64,000 nt of DNA from Rhododendron vialii (GCF_030253575.1 NC_080569.1:7296001-7360000); one strand, 5' to 3'. Counted from the stretch's first letter, positions 39,301 through 50,382 are shown. The notes: generated by a model not told the origin, from the letters alone. Made by a program: numbers and translations.

Positions 39301-40263
39301 GGGAAAAAAATTGAAATGATCATTGTAGTTTAGTATTTGTGTCAACTTGGTCCCTACAGTTTGAATTGGCTCGATTTACACTTTGTAGTTTTCATTTTGT
39401 TCCAACTTAGTCCAATTATTAACTGTCATTAGATTCCGTTAACCCCAGACACGAATGAGCCCCTTTTTTAGGATTAAAACCGTAATATGTCATTCTCCTC
39501 TTACCCTAATATACCTCTGAACCAAAACACAAAGCCTTATTGTTTCATTCTCCATTTTTTTTCACGGTTTCCATTGTCCATTTGTCACGCCCAAGATTTT
39601 ACCTTTGACTGAAACGTGTCTCGTTCGCCTTCGGGGGGAAGGAGTGAGAGGGAATAGGGCTTGAATAAGTGATTCGATTACTATGAATTGCTACGTGGTT
39701 CTTGAAAAGAAAGAAAAAATGAGGAGTTTTGTATTCTATAAAAAATGTTTGGATATTTTTGAAAAATGTTTGAATTTTAGAAAATAAAATGGGTTTTATT
39801 TTCAAATGGGACTGAGCTTTCATCAAGCTGCCTACATATCTCCGGGTAAAGGAGAATCAGGTCTGGCCATAGTTCGGGCCACAAAAGGGGTTTGGGAAAA
39901 AACTTATCTCCACCGGACATAGAGTTTAGGTGTGTTTGGTCACTTCTTGAATATTGGAAGAATAATTCAAGTATTTTAGAAAAAAGAACACGGGCCAGAG
40001 AACCCGATTTTTAAAAAAATGTGATTCCGTTTTGCTTTTTAGGAAAAGGCTTTAGGTCTGCGAGATTCGAGAAGAAAGAGTTCGGTAATTCACTAGAAAA
40101 TGGACCCATTTGTGTCTAGGGTTAACGGAGGCTAACGGCAGTTAGTAATTAGACTAAGTTAGAACAAAATAGAAATTACAGAATGTAAATAGAGCCAATT
40201 CAAACTGCATAGACTATGTTGACACAAACACTAAACTACAGGGACCATATCGATTTTTTTCCC
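39301..40263. mobile_element. Non-autonomous Mutator-like element (MULE), long inverted ends
   Basis: Terminal inverted repeats of about 160 bp begin GGGAAAAAAAT and contain GTAGTTTAGT, GTTTGTGTCAAC-like, CAGTTTGAATTGGCTC and CCGTTAACCC-AGACAC on both sides. The target duplication TTATTTGTT is a perfect 9 bp (39292-39300 and 40264-40272), the size used by Mutator. The central about 500 bp (39.59-40.08 kb, starting TGTCACGCCCAAGATTTTAC) is unrelated to the ends and has no transposase; it may be captured DNA. The perfect duplication but 10-15% diverged arms suggest moderate age. Confidence 0.85.
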
Positions 40264-40289
40264 TTATTTGTTTTATGCCAATTTTTTGA

Positions 40290-40487
40290 AAAATATGGGT
40301 GAATAAGGTCGAGAAGAATCGGAAAAGTAAAAAAATTATGACTTTTACAAGTATTTTGGGAAATATCCAAGATAAAAATCCAAAAATTGACTTTTTGAGC
40401 TTTTGTTTGGATATTCCCAAAATATTTCTGTAAAAGTCATAATTTTTTACTTTTCTAATTCCTCTCACTCTTATTCACTCATATCAC
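40290..40487. repeat. 198-bp palindrome (foldback)
   Basis: Arms of about 80 bp (40290-40369 and 40408-40487) pair around a 38-bp loop: the left arm includes AAAAGTAAAAAAATTATGAC and the right arm includes its inverse GTCATAATTTTTTACTTTT. It starts only 27 bp after the MULE end. It may be a separate MITE; no target duplication seen. Confidence 0.7.
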
Positions 40488-40680
40488 ATAAAAGTTTAGC
40501 TTAAAACTAACAAATGCCAAAAAAAATTGAACAAATTTGAACCAAAAAATTATTCTGCGTATGTTAATCACTAGTATAAACACCCCACGAAAATATTGGT
40601 ACTAATGAGACCTGCTGTTAATATCAGGAGTACTGATGAAAATATTGTAATTGTTCATGTCATATGAGACCTATTGTTAT

Positions 40681-42190
40681 TGTAGAGACCCGTATGATTT
40701 TAATTATTGAAATGTTTATTAAATGTCAAATTGGGAGAATATGAATAATGTGGTGGTTATTTGGATTATAGTTTGAAGTGATAAAATGGAATCTAGAGGG
40801 GGTGAATGTGTGTTTTACTTTTATGTTAGTATATATAGTGTGTGTGAATGTATATGAGATAAAAACATCCCTTTGTATCTCTCTCTCCACCGTTCTTTCT
40901 CTCTCTACTGTCTATCTCTCTCACTCAAAACTCCACTCCATCTCTCCAAAACCTCAAAGATCAACCTCCATTCCATTTTCCAATCGCGTTCTTGAGCTCG
41001 AAATTCATTGGGTCAAGCTTGGAGGAAAGCCTTTAGTTGATTTCGAAGTCTTTGAAGTTAGGGCTCGTTCAAATCGCTTAGATCTTGGTCATTGTTGAGA
41101 GGTAGTAACTTCTTGGCCTTTTTATGTGTTTATATGTTGATTAGGTGTAGAAATTGAGCCTTGATCGTTATGCTTTGCTTTCTTGAAAGCTGTCGAAATC
41201 TACAGAAAATCCCTAAAATCGCGTAGGGATGGATCCCCCATTTTCTCTCTCTGCCCAGCAGCTTCAGGGATCGGTCCCTAGTTATGGGGGGATCGATCCC
41301 CCTCTTCTCTTGACAGTTTTTTTGCTGTTTTGTATCCTTTCGACCGTATTGAGCCCCAATCGTTTCTAAACCCTTTTGGATACCTTCTAACCTACTTCAA
41401 GCATGTTCAATTGACTTCCTATGATTAATCGATGTTATCCTTGTTTCGTTGGCCTTCCATTAGTGAGGAACGAATAAGAGTTTACTTGATTAAAACCTCG
41501 TTGAAATGCATCTCATTGGTTGGTTGATTACTTGGAAATGTTTGTGGCATTGTTGGCATATCATATGATGTTTTCATGTAAGAATGTGATTATGGGGAAG
41601 TCGTAGTTTGCATATTGAAAAATAAAGTAAGTGTGTGAGTCAAAAGTTGTAATACGGTGTTAGGGTTCACTGTAACGCAATAGGTGGAAATATAGACAGC
41701 AGGGATTTATGATAGAGGGTCGTGTCGTAAATCATTAGAATTGCTAGTAACTTGTGAACTACATGGTTAGAGGTGATAAATGCATGCTTAAATTGAATCA
41801 AATGAATGTTGGCATACTCTTGAGTTGAATGTTAGTCCATTCATTGAGCTACATTCTCTTGATTTATTTTCGTTACACTTGTCATCATATTTGCACGTAG
41901 AATTGGTAAAAGATTTTCTTACTGGGTTAGTGTAGCTCAACCTATTATTATTTTCAGGTTCAAATGCTGCATAATAGCTTGCATGCATCGAGTGCTTGGA
42001 TGTTGAAGACTTTTGGAAGCTAACACCGCTTAGTTACTTAATCATCTTTGTAATGACTTTCTTTTTAATAAAGATGCGTTTGTAACTAATTTCTCTAGAT
42101 TTTTTTTTGACTAAACCGTTTGTAACTTGAGAACTTGTTCGTACTTATACTTAAGTTTATTTGAGCCAGAGTGCCAATGTTGTATATCTT
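40681..42190 (+). mobile_element. LTR-like segment, possible solo Ty3/gypsy LTR
   Basis: The left end TGTAGAGACCCGTATG is typical of plant gypsy LTR starts. Inside are a CT-rich leader-like block (40.88-40.95 kb) and an AATAAA near 42067. No primer binding site, polyprotein or second LTR was found, and the right end and target duplication could not be set. An ordinary decayed intergenic repeat is the alternative. Confidence 0.3.
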
Positions 42191-42856
42191 TAAACTCGGA
42201 GACTTGATTTGTAAGTTAAACAGGTGGAAACTCTTTTGGAGTAGTATTATTTATGCTATGCGATGTCTTATTTCTAGAAGAGATTATTTATTTATGTTGA
42301 AAATCGAGAACGTGGCAATTATCAAAATGCAATGTACAACATTATACACAACAATCTTAGTCAGTACTTGTTGGGCCTACGTTTTTTTTTTTAGAAAAAT
42401 AATAACAAAACAGACATATGAATGCTCTCATCTACTGCCACGTACACAAAAGCTCGCCTCATCCACTTGCATCGGCACGCGCTGCCCTCGCTCCCTTCTC
42501 CCTCTCTCTAATTAGTCTTTCTCAGGAATGTGACCTATTAAATGAGATCATCGTACAAAAAAGAAGTAACGATTTGATTAGTAGTAAAGCCAAAGTTAAA
42601 AAGCATTCATGACAGGACAACCTTTAAAAACAAGACCAAAGTGAAACGAGTATATGGTTGGAGCAAAAGCACATTTAATTATGCGTAGCCGAGGAAAGAT
42701 GAAACACTCACTCAGCCGAGTCAAAAACAAAAATTCATTTTTCCAACGGAACTGGCCAATTCACCATCAGTATGAACACATTAGAAAAGGCGTCCACAAA
42801 AGGTTATGAATTGGATGTTTAAATTATTCTCACGTGAATCAGGAAAAATTATGGCT

Positions 42857-43062
42857 CTTTCTTGTTCTTGCAAGTTTTTGAAGTTTTCTTTTCTTTTCAA
42901 AAACTTGCAAGAACAAGAAAGATAGTCGCCAAAAGACAGTTTTGCAGACATACAGTCTGCAAACACGCGCAATGCCATACAGTCGCCAAACTTGCAAGAA
43001 CAAGAAGGATAGTCGCCAAAAAGCAGTTTGCAGACATACAGTCTGCAAACACGCGCAATGCC
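42857..43062. repeat. Perfect 26-bp hairpin plus 87-bp tandem duplication
   Basis: A perfect inverted repeat (42857-42882 and 42896-42921, core CTTGTTCTTGCAAGTTTTTG) with a 13-base loop is followed by two near-identical copies of about 75 bp starting at 42902 and 42989 (ACTTGCAAGAACAAGAA ... GCAGACATACAGTCTGCAAA). The right hairpin arm is the start of the first copy. Inside each copy GCAGACATACAGTCTGC is itself a small palindrome. Confidence 0.85.
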
Positions 43063-43355
43063 TACGGGAATTTCAATATGCCAAAGCATTATCTAGAGCA
43101 TTTTATTTCAACCAAAAAGCTCAATTTAGAAAAAATAATTGCACTAATTTGGAGATCATTTAGTGTGTAATCAATCAAGCGGAAGTTATTTGAGTTCTAA
43201 ATTCGGTTGGGTAAAGACGGAGTTGATTTGACCTCATATCTATCTAATCTAAAGATAAATTAAAGAAAGTGAAGCATGAGCAGGACCATTCATCTCAAAC
43301 AAAATCACCTCAAAATCTACCCAGAACACCCAAGAAATCAAAGAGAAATCACCTC

Positions 43356-44171
43356 GAGATTAAATTTTACAAGGACCCTCCGTGTATAAGGGAGGGTCCG
43401 CCCAACCAATTAAAAGAAAACACCTCAAGCTTTTGCCCAGCTTTGCCGGGACAGTCGGAATATTTTTTTCCATTTAAGATCCTATGGAGCAGAAACTTAA
43501 TTATGAAAGCTGCAGAGACAAAATTTAACTATGACACTTTAAAATAATATGATCAGAATGACAAGATCTTTGCATCGGTTCAAACGGATTGAAAATTGGA
43601 GCACTTAACTTTTTAACCATATTTTTTAATATAGAAATAGTTGACAAAAATTAAGTACTCTAATTTTTAATCCGTTTGAATCAGTGTGAAAATCTTATTA
43701 TTCTAATCATATTATTCTAAAGGAGCATAATTAAGTTTTATCTGTAAGGCTTTCATAATTTAAGTATATGCTCTTTTGTTTGGGACTCTATAAAACAGAA
43801 ACTTGATTATGAGAGCTCTAGAGACAAGAATTAATTATAACTCTTTAAAATAATATTAAAAAATTAGAGTACTTAATTTTTGTCAACTATTTCTATATTA
43901 AAAAATATGGTTAAAAAGTTAAGTGCTCCAATTTTCAATCCGTTTGAACCGATGCAAAGATCTTGTCATTATGATCATATTATTCTAAAGTGTCATAGTT
44001 AAATTTTGTCTCTACAGCTCTCATAATTAAGTTTCTGCTCCATAGGATCCTAAATGGAAAAAAATATTCAGACTGTCCCAGCAAAGCTGAGCAAAAGCTT
44101 GAGGTGTTTTCTTTTAATTGGTTGGGCGGATCCTCCCTTATACACGGAGGGTCCGTGTAAAATTTAATCTC
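43356..44171. repeat. Compound palindrome with 313-bp arms
   Basis: Outer arms 43356-43668 and 43857-44171 are inverted copies with few differences (start GAGATTAAATTTTACA, including a CCCTCCGTGTATAAGGGAGG inner palindrome). The half around 43540-43740 is itself an inverted repeat centred near 43625, and a fourth related unit (CAGAAACTTGATTATGAGAG, 43795) lies in the loop, so four related units alternate in orientation. No coding capacity. Flanking target duplication not found. Confidence 0.85.
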
Positions 44172-44256
44172 AATTCTGAGCAAAAGCTTGAGGTGTTTTC
44201 TTTTAATTGGTTGGGCGGACCCTCCCTTATACACGGAGGGTCCGTGTAAAATTTAC
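44087..44256. repeat. 89-bp tandem duplication at the end of the palindrome
   Basis: The terminal about 80 bp of the palindrome's right arm (CTGAGCAAAAGCTTGAGG to GTGTAAAATTTA) is repeated once more starting at 44176, nearly unchanged (GGATCCTCC versus GGACCCTCC). The copy was therefore made after, or together with, the palindrome. Confidence 0.85.
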
Positions 44257-44270
44257 TCTCATCTCAATTA

Positions 44271-44480
44271 CCAAACTACTCTAAGATGCAGACACCTTTT
44301 AGCCTATGCCCCTGTGGCCTAAGATATTTGACGCAATTTCAAGAAACAACATGTTTAATAAGTGCCTTTAACATACCAAACTACTCTAAGATGCAGACAC
44401 CTTTTAGCCTATGCCCCTGTGGCCTAAGATATTTGACGCAATTTCAAGAAACAACATGTTTAATAAGTGCCTTTAACATA
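44271..44480. repeat. Identical 105-bp tandem duplication
   Basis: Two head-to-tail units starting at 44271 and 44376 (CCAAACTACTCTAAGATGCA ...) show no difference over 105 bp, so the duplication is very recent or is an assembly artefact. The unit has no recognisable function. Confidence 0.93.
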
Positions 44481-44831
44481 CAAAAATAATATTGACACTT
44501 TAAAAAATAAAGTAAAATAGTTTTGGAATTACACTGATTTTGGAGTGTCTGCATCAATTTTTTGAATGCCAATACCATTTACCTTCCGATGTGAAGTCAA
44601 TCTTAAAACAAAGAATGATTACGGCCACGTAGAAAATATATCATAATCAAACGAAATGGAGAACAACAAAATATTTATATTTGGAATTTCAACCCATACC
44701 CGTAAAATAAGTTAGTTTGATTATTTAGTTGCGTCCAAAACGTGTTGAGTCAATTGTTGGTGGACAAATAAAATGGGACGGAAAGAGTATTTCCTTAGCG
44801 AAACGGGCCTGAATGGTTTCGATTATTGTTG

Positions 44832-44950
44832 TGGGCTAGGTATAAGCCCACAGTATCAATATTGGACCGGGCTGGACACATCCAAACTGAACTGGACCTT
44901 AACCCCCAATTCACGGGCTTTCCAAAAGGTTTCCGGTGTAGCTATAAATA
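44832..44950 (+). promoter_or_regulatory. eL41 promoter: two site II motifs and a TATA box
   Basis: TGGGCT at 44832 and its inverse AGCCCA at 44845 are site II elements, bound by TCP factors and enriched at plant ribosomal-protein promoters. A TATA box TATAAATA lies at 44943-44950, about 100 bp before the eL41 ATG, followed by a pyrimidine-rich stretch (TCTCTCCTCTGC) that could be the 5' TOP-like start of the transcript. Confidence 0.6.
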
Positions 44951-45052
44951 GCAATAGCCTCAACCGCCGCTGTCAATCTCTCCTCTGCAATCGTTTCGGG
45001 TCGAAGACGGCTTCGAAGTAGACGAGGAAGTAGCGTTTGCCACTGAATCATC

Positions 45053-45259
45053 ATGAGAGCCAAGGTAACTACTCCGATTTTCGTTTCTCCAGCTAGTCTC
45101 TTTGATTTGAACAGCTATTTTGAATCGATTTCTCAGTTGACGCACGATTGATGTTGCTGTTGTGTGTTTTGTATTATTGGGAAAAAATATCAGTGGAAGA
45201 AGAAGCGTATGAGGAGGTTGAAGAGAAAGCGCCGAAAGATGAGGCAGCGATCTAAGTAA
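45053..45259 (+). CDS. RPL41: 60S ribosomal protein eL41 (25 aa, two exons)
   Basis: Exon 1 (45053-45064) encodes MRAK and exon 2 (45194-45259) encodes WKKKRMRRLKRKRRKMRQRSK, with a GT-AG intron of 129 bp exactly between codons. The product is identical, as far as I recall, to the near-invariant eukaryotic eL41: a single basic helix located at the interface between ribosomal subunits. The first exon of only 12 coding bases is why simple frame searches miss it. TATA box and site II motifs upstream support an active gene. No break seen. Confidence 0.97.
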
Positions 45260-46265
45260 CAGTCTTAAGGTTTCTGGGAGCTAATAAGGAATTGGGTTTG
45301 ATTTCTCAAAGCCTAAAAAATAAAAGGGTTTAAGATTGGTAGTTGTTTGTGGTACAGTTGATGTATGGAATTTTTCTAAACTTTGCTGATTATGAGCGTT
45401 AGTGATTTTGAGTGTTATTGTGTCCACGTTCCAGTTGAACCTTCCCGGTGTTGTTTGGGCAATTATTTCTTGCATGATCAAATATCAATAGAATGTGTTT
45501 TGTTATTCATGTCATGCATTTTGCGGCGTATGCCACGTAATCAATCGAAGGTTTGTCTGTCTCCAAAGCGAGGTATCGGGTTATGAACACTGGATAACAT
45601 TTATCGGATGTTGGCTCATTGTGATGAGGGTTATAATGATTGTTGTAGCGTGTTTAACTCTACTATGAATCTATGATGTATCGTGGAAAGATAGGAGTGT
45701 TAATGTAATTGGTATGACCATATTATTACTCCATTTAAAAATAGTGCCAGTTTTTTATCGCATTCGCATCTGCCACCTTCCAATTGAAACCTTCGATTAG
45801 GTACGCCATGTTACTTACCCTTGTATTCCCACTGTCCTGCACTTTTTGCAGCTAGTTAACATTTGCATACATGTGCGAGGGTATGGGGATTTCTGTATTA
45901 CAGGAAGTTATCTGGTTTTGTCTGGTCTGTATGCCAAGATTAGTTGACTTTGGGTTTGCTTCATAAACTTCATCCAATTATGCCATCTCAATGGACTTGT
46001 AAACAGGTGGGAAAGAGACTATCGGCCAGTGAAGATATTGAGGCTTTAGGCTAGTTTTTATTTGTGCCTCAATTCGTAAAAGGAATGTTGTAAACGGATC
46101 AAGCTTATACAGAAACGCTTTTCTGGAATTTTAACCAGATACTCGTATTTGTAAAAATCCTTCCTACGATAAACTAGTTTACACGTACGCCTAGTGCTAG
46201 TAGTTTGCATAATGGCAGTCTTCCATACTGTATCATGTTAACATCCCATGCTTTTTAGGAGGATG
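45260..46265. other. Intergenic between eL41 and the CHUP1-like gene (3' ends converge)
   Basis: The two genes converge, so this 1 kb should hold both 3' UTRs. No other gene, repeat or RNA was recognised. Confidence 0.5.
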
Positions 46266-48478
46266 CTATGGCTTCTGTTGACATGTTCCAACCTTCCTTA
46301 GTTCATCAAATGCATGCTTGGTTTCTGCGTCAAAGCCACCTGCAAACTGGAAGAATGTGCAGTTGGTTAAATGAGCTGGAGGCGGAGATTCTGTGTTGAG
46401 AGGTTTTAAATGTTACCTGATGTATTCGAAAAGCAAATCGAACACCTTGAAGCAGGAGATCCTCTTCATATTCCTTGTACTGCAGTTCTTTAGTTACCCT
46501 CCTCATGAATGCCTTTGCCAGGGTCAATGAACTTAATTTCATCTGTAAATAGGGTAGAGGAATGTTTGGCAGCTTGATCAGGAAGAGCCTAATCATGAGC
46601 TCACAAGAGGTAAAATTGCCGAATTCAGGATGACCAGTTAGTCGTGTTTATTGCAGATTCTATCGCACAACCCAGTTGTAGGTAAAAAATAAATACTCAA
46701 TTGTGGAAATATGTGGGTCTTTCTGAATGTTAAATGCACAATGCTGAATTTATTTTGGTTGAGAGCTACTTCCCCTTCTCACCCCCCCCCCCCCCCATGT
46801 TTTCTAGTGATCTAATGGCGGGGTTCATGGGATGACGGATGCATGACATGTAAAAAACGTAACTGGATCTTAAATTTATCAACATCACCACTGTCAAACA
46901 TGTAGTCACATTGTTTACTAAACTATTGGTTAAGTGTTGTTGTCGGCTTAACCATACACCCTTCATTAGTGTTCTAAAAGTCGCTAGGCGCAAGTCGGAT
47001 AGTCGGTCACCTTCGAGCTTCGAGGCCTAGTAATCGGCAATTAATCGGCACATAACAATTAGTTGGATCTAGTTGGATAGGTCCCACCAGCGATTAATCG
47101 CCGGTTAATTCCGATTTTTAGAACACTGCCCTTCATGTTAAAGCTCATCAATTTACCACCTACCTGTCCAATCACACCAGTGTCCAGCATCCATTCACAG
47201 GGTATACGGAACTCCTTGTATCTCTTGCCTGTACCCTCTCTAATTCTTTCAAAGTTGTTAGCACTTGTTTCCAACCTGCACATAATTAAATTCAGGATGT
47301 AATGAGTACAGTTCAAATGTATCAATAATTTATTGTACCCATTAGATGTATATGCTTGCCTGTCTTGCAATGCTTGCATCCTTCTTAGGGACTGGGTCAA
47401 AATCTGTTTTGGGTTGTCCTTGAATGATGAAACTTCAGATTCAAGGTTCTTTAGGTCTCTGTAGCTGAAAGCAGCTTCCCTCATTGCATCTGCCTTTCTC
47501 TCTGGCCACTGGGAGAAATGCTTCAATACAGCCCTTTCGTCAACCAGGCAGGATAGTTCTCCATCTAGCCACTTGACGAATGTCTCCACTTCGGACATAT
47601 CTGTAAAGGCTGCAGTCTCCACTGCCCTTGCTAATGAATCTATGAATTCCCCTTGTGTTTCCACATCTGACTTTATCTGCACATGGAAAACAAATACTTT
47701 CAGCAGTGTTTAATGGTATGCTAGTCAATAGATATCACGAGCAGGTTGCTGCAAGACTTACTGCCAGTAGATGAGTAGATCTGTTCTCAATTTCTCCAAT
47801 CATGTTCCTGGGATTTATAGCTGGAGATGTTCCTCTAGGACTAGTTGTGCTATCCTTTTGAGCATCTCTCTTCATAAGTGAACGGTAGAATTCCATCACC
47901 TCTGGCACGCGACGCACTGCTTTTGATGGAACTAACAAGTTTCTTGGCAGTGGTGGTGGAGGTGGTGGCGCTGTTGGTGATGGTACTTTATACTCATTTA
48001 CCTTATGCGAAGGGGCTGAAGTAATTGGCCTTGGCGGTGGTGGTTGTGGTACTCTTCGGGGTTTCTCCTTTTCAGCTGTAGATTCGAGGTAACCTTCCGC
48101 TGGCTTTGAACTCTCCACTGCTCGACTTTTTGCTGCAATGTCAGACTGAACTGTTGCTTTCTCTTGAAATCTCTCTGTACTTATGCTATCCATGGAGTTC
48201 TGCAACTTCTTCCAGAGAATGGATTTTCTCTCATTATCATGTGCTTTGAGGGCACTAACCTGTGCTTTTAGACGAGACACTTCTTGTTTTAGTTCCACAT
48301 TTTCCTTCTCCAGCAAATTGTTCATTGCCAGAGCTGCCTCCAGTTCATTTCTGAGGAAGGCCATCCTTGAGTCGTCGTCATCGACCGGCATTTTTTTATT
48401 TCCTGCTCTGATGCCAGTGGAAAGATTGCAAGAAGAGATGGGATGTAAATGAACCGTTTGATTTTCCCTTCTGTGCAT
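46266..48478 (-). CDS. CHUP1/IPGA1-like coiled-coil protein, five exons
   Basis: Exons: 47762-48478, 47360-47676, 47164-47275, 46417-46542, 46266-46346, all in phase, about 450 aa. The N-terminus has a coiled coil (LRNELEAALAMNNLLEKENV, ELKQEVSRLKAQVSALKAH), followed by proline-rich runs (VPQPPPPRP, APPPPPPLP), then the conserved C-terminal domain of CHUP1-type proteins: EVMEFYRSLMKRD, FVKWLDGELSCLVDERAVL, RYKEFRIPCEWMLDTG, KLSSLTLAKAFMRRV, LLLQGVRFAFRIHQFAGGFD. CHUP1 relatives act on chloroplast actin filaments or, as IPGA1, on cortical microtubules; this shorter member resembles Arabidopsis At1g07120 and its role is inferred only. Intron 2 appears to use a GC donor. The start could be M30 (48391, MPVDDDD) rather than M1. 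An intact gene; intron 3 holds a hAT MITE and a run of 15 C. Confidence 0.9.
46782..46796. repeat. Homopolymer of 15 C
   Basis: A pure (C)15 run lies in intron 3 of the CHUP1-like gene. Such runs are unstable and error-prone to sequence, so the exact length is doubtful. Confidence 0.85.
46977..47128. mobile_element. hAT-type MITE in intron 3 of the CHUP1-like gene
   Basis: Ends (T/C)AGTGTTCTAAAA in inverted orientation, a 152-bp body with CGGTTAAT/GATTAATCG words, and a perfect 8-bp target duplication CCCTTCAT (46969-46976 and 47129-47136). It begins 35 bp into the intron from the exon 3 donor. Confidence 0.88.
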
Positions 48479-49171
48479 GCCTTACTTCTGAAGTAAGGTA
48501 TCCTCACCTAAGGCTGAAAGGCTAATACTCCTTGAAAATCGCCTGCATCCCCACATTTATCTCAAAATTCTAGTTCAAGATACGTAGTTCTGTTTTCTAG
48601 ATGGGTATTTCAGACTTTTGGCACTCTTGCTCTGTTACACATGTGGTTTTCCTCTGTCTTTTACCCCCCACTTTTACTTTAGATGTTTAAGTAGGTGAAA
48701 GAATTTTTGAGGTTGCTAGCATTAGATGCCCGTGAGGAGTAGCTGTCCAAAGGTGGGCATGTTAGGTGCTATTTAATTCTCTATTCAAATTTTACCTTAT
48801 GACTCCTACATATTTCCTTTGTGAAGCTTTTTTAGCTCTTGAAAATCATTAATGTCCCCTCCACCAACACCACCACCATGTTTTTCAGGTAATGTAAAGC
48901 ATGACTTGTATGAACATTTGAGATTTGATTGATTGCAAAATTGTAACTGTCCAACTGTGGAGCTTTCTTTGGAATGCTGGTTGTCCAAGTGTTAGGCACA
49001 GATTGGGAGGTTGGAATTCATTAGGTCAATCTGATTTGATTTCCAAGGCCCATCTGGTACAGCCATGTGAATTGACATCGAATTCGTTACTGTTTTATAA
49101 ATGCACTTCCTACTCTTTGCTTGTGAAGGGGAAAGTGTAGAGTGGAAAACCTAGATTATGGTAATCGATGC

Positions 49172-49536
49172 CAGAAATCCTATTGGTACCGATGGTACCA
49201 TAGGGAAAATACACCGACGGCCACCGGACGGCCGATCCGAGCCGTCCAAAAATTTTAAAAAATAAAACCGAGTGGGCCTATGCGAGAATCAATGGCATCT
49301 GAGGTGTGTAGGATACTTGATCCGAGCACCCATTTTTCGTGTATATTTGTATATTCGTGTATATACACGAAAAAATGGGTGCTCGGATCAAGTACCCTAC
49401 ACACTTCGGATGCCATTGATTCTCGCGTAGGCCCACTCGGTTTTATTTTTTAAAATTTTTGGACGGCTCGGATCGGCTGTCCGGTGGCCGTCGGTGCATT
49501 TTCCCTACGGTACCGTCGGTACCAATAGCAGTACTC
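49172..49536. mobile_element. Hairpin MITE (MULE-type), copy 1
   Basis: Almost the entire element is a foldback: the arms share ACCGACGGCCACCGGAC, CCGATCCGAGCCGTCC, AAAATTTTAAAAAATAAAACC, GAATCAATGGCATC and GGGTGCTCGGATCAAGTA, with the tip at CGTGTATATACACG. Flanks AATCGATGC and GATGGATGC match at 7 of 9 positions, consistent with a 9-bp Mutator-type duplication. Same family as 60382-60794 and 62101-62515. Confidence 0.82.
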
Positions 49537-50382
49537 GATGGATGCTGACTGCAGGAAAGTAAAGAACAAGAAAAAGGTCTCTGATTATTACTGCCCACCA
49601 GAAATAAAATGGACGAATTTGTAGTTAATTTTCTTGTGATGCTACCTACTGCCTACATACGACGATGTGGTGTTGCAATGATTAGATCAGCCAGGCCCCT
49701 GATCCAATGGTCGTATACAAAGCATTATACATTCATGAGATTTTCTTTGTTGCTTAACTTTCTGTAAATATCAGTTTGCTTAAATTTCTGCACATGTCGG
49801 TACCCATGATTACCTCAAAGACTTTGAAAGAAATTTTGCTAAGAAGTTACTAACGAAAAGGACTTCCGTCCTGTAAAGGTGTAAACCCTGCCTTCTTATT
49901 AGGTTATACTCACTAAGCTAAATCACTTGGTTGAGAATCATGGGTGTCCTTTGAAAAAGGTGAAAACATTCTCATTTCTCAGTTTGCTCACTCACAAGGC
50001 GAAAAAAGAAGAGAAAAAAAAAAGAAAAAAAAAGTGCTTTAAAAGCCGCAATGGGTAGTTGGAACTTGGAAGTAGCCGACTTTTTTGAAGCTTGAGTTGA
50101 GCTTTTGCTTTAATGGTCCATGGCAATCTTCGGCTGTTCAATTCCATTGCCTGCTGGGAAGGGAAGCTTAAAGGGTGATTGGGATATGCAACTGCCCATC
50201 ACTGAAGAAGATCACGGAGGAGAGTTGCTGTACAGCATGATTGAAAGTGGGGTTTGTTTTATTGTTTGGTCTTGGTCACTACAGAAGGTTGATCGATGAC
50301 AATTGATAACCCTGGCAAATTGGAAAAGTTTGGAACTCGCTTTTCAGACACAACCCCGAACACAACTGTATTCGGAACCGTA

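Larger units (their letters stand above)
38231..45052. other. Repeat-rich intergenic region between F2KP and eL41
   Basis: No gene recognised in 6.8 kb. It carries MITE copy 3 (38.74 kb), a MULE with long ends (39.30-40.26 kb), a palindrome (40.29-40.49 kb), an LTR-like stretch (40.68-42.2 kb), a hairpin plus tandem repeat (42.86-43.06 kb), a compound palindrome (43.36-44.17 kb), two small tandem duplications and the eL41 promoter. The 38.5-38.7 kb part contains GCTCG/CTCGGCTCGTTT words typical of decayed plant repeats. Confidence 0.6.

Noticed and set aside
40778-41098. 106-codon plus-strand frame
   Set aside because: Falls in a CT-rich, LTR-like stretch; the product is compositionally biased and matches no family.
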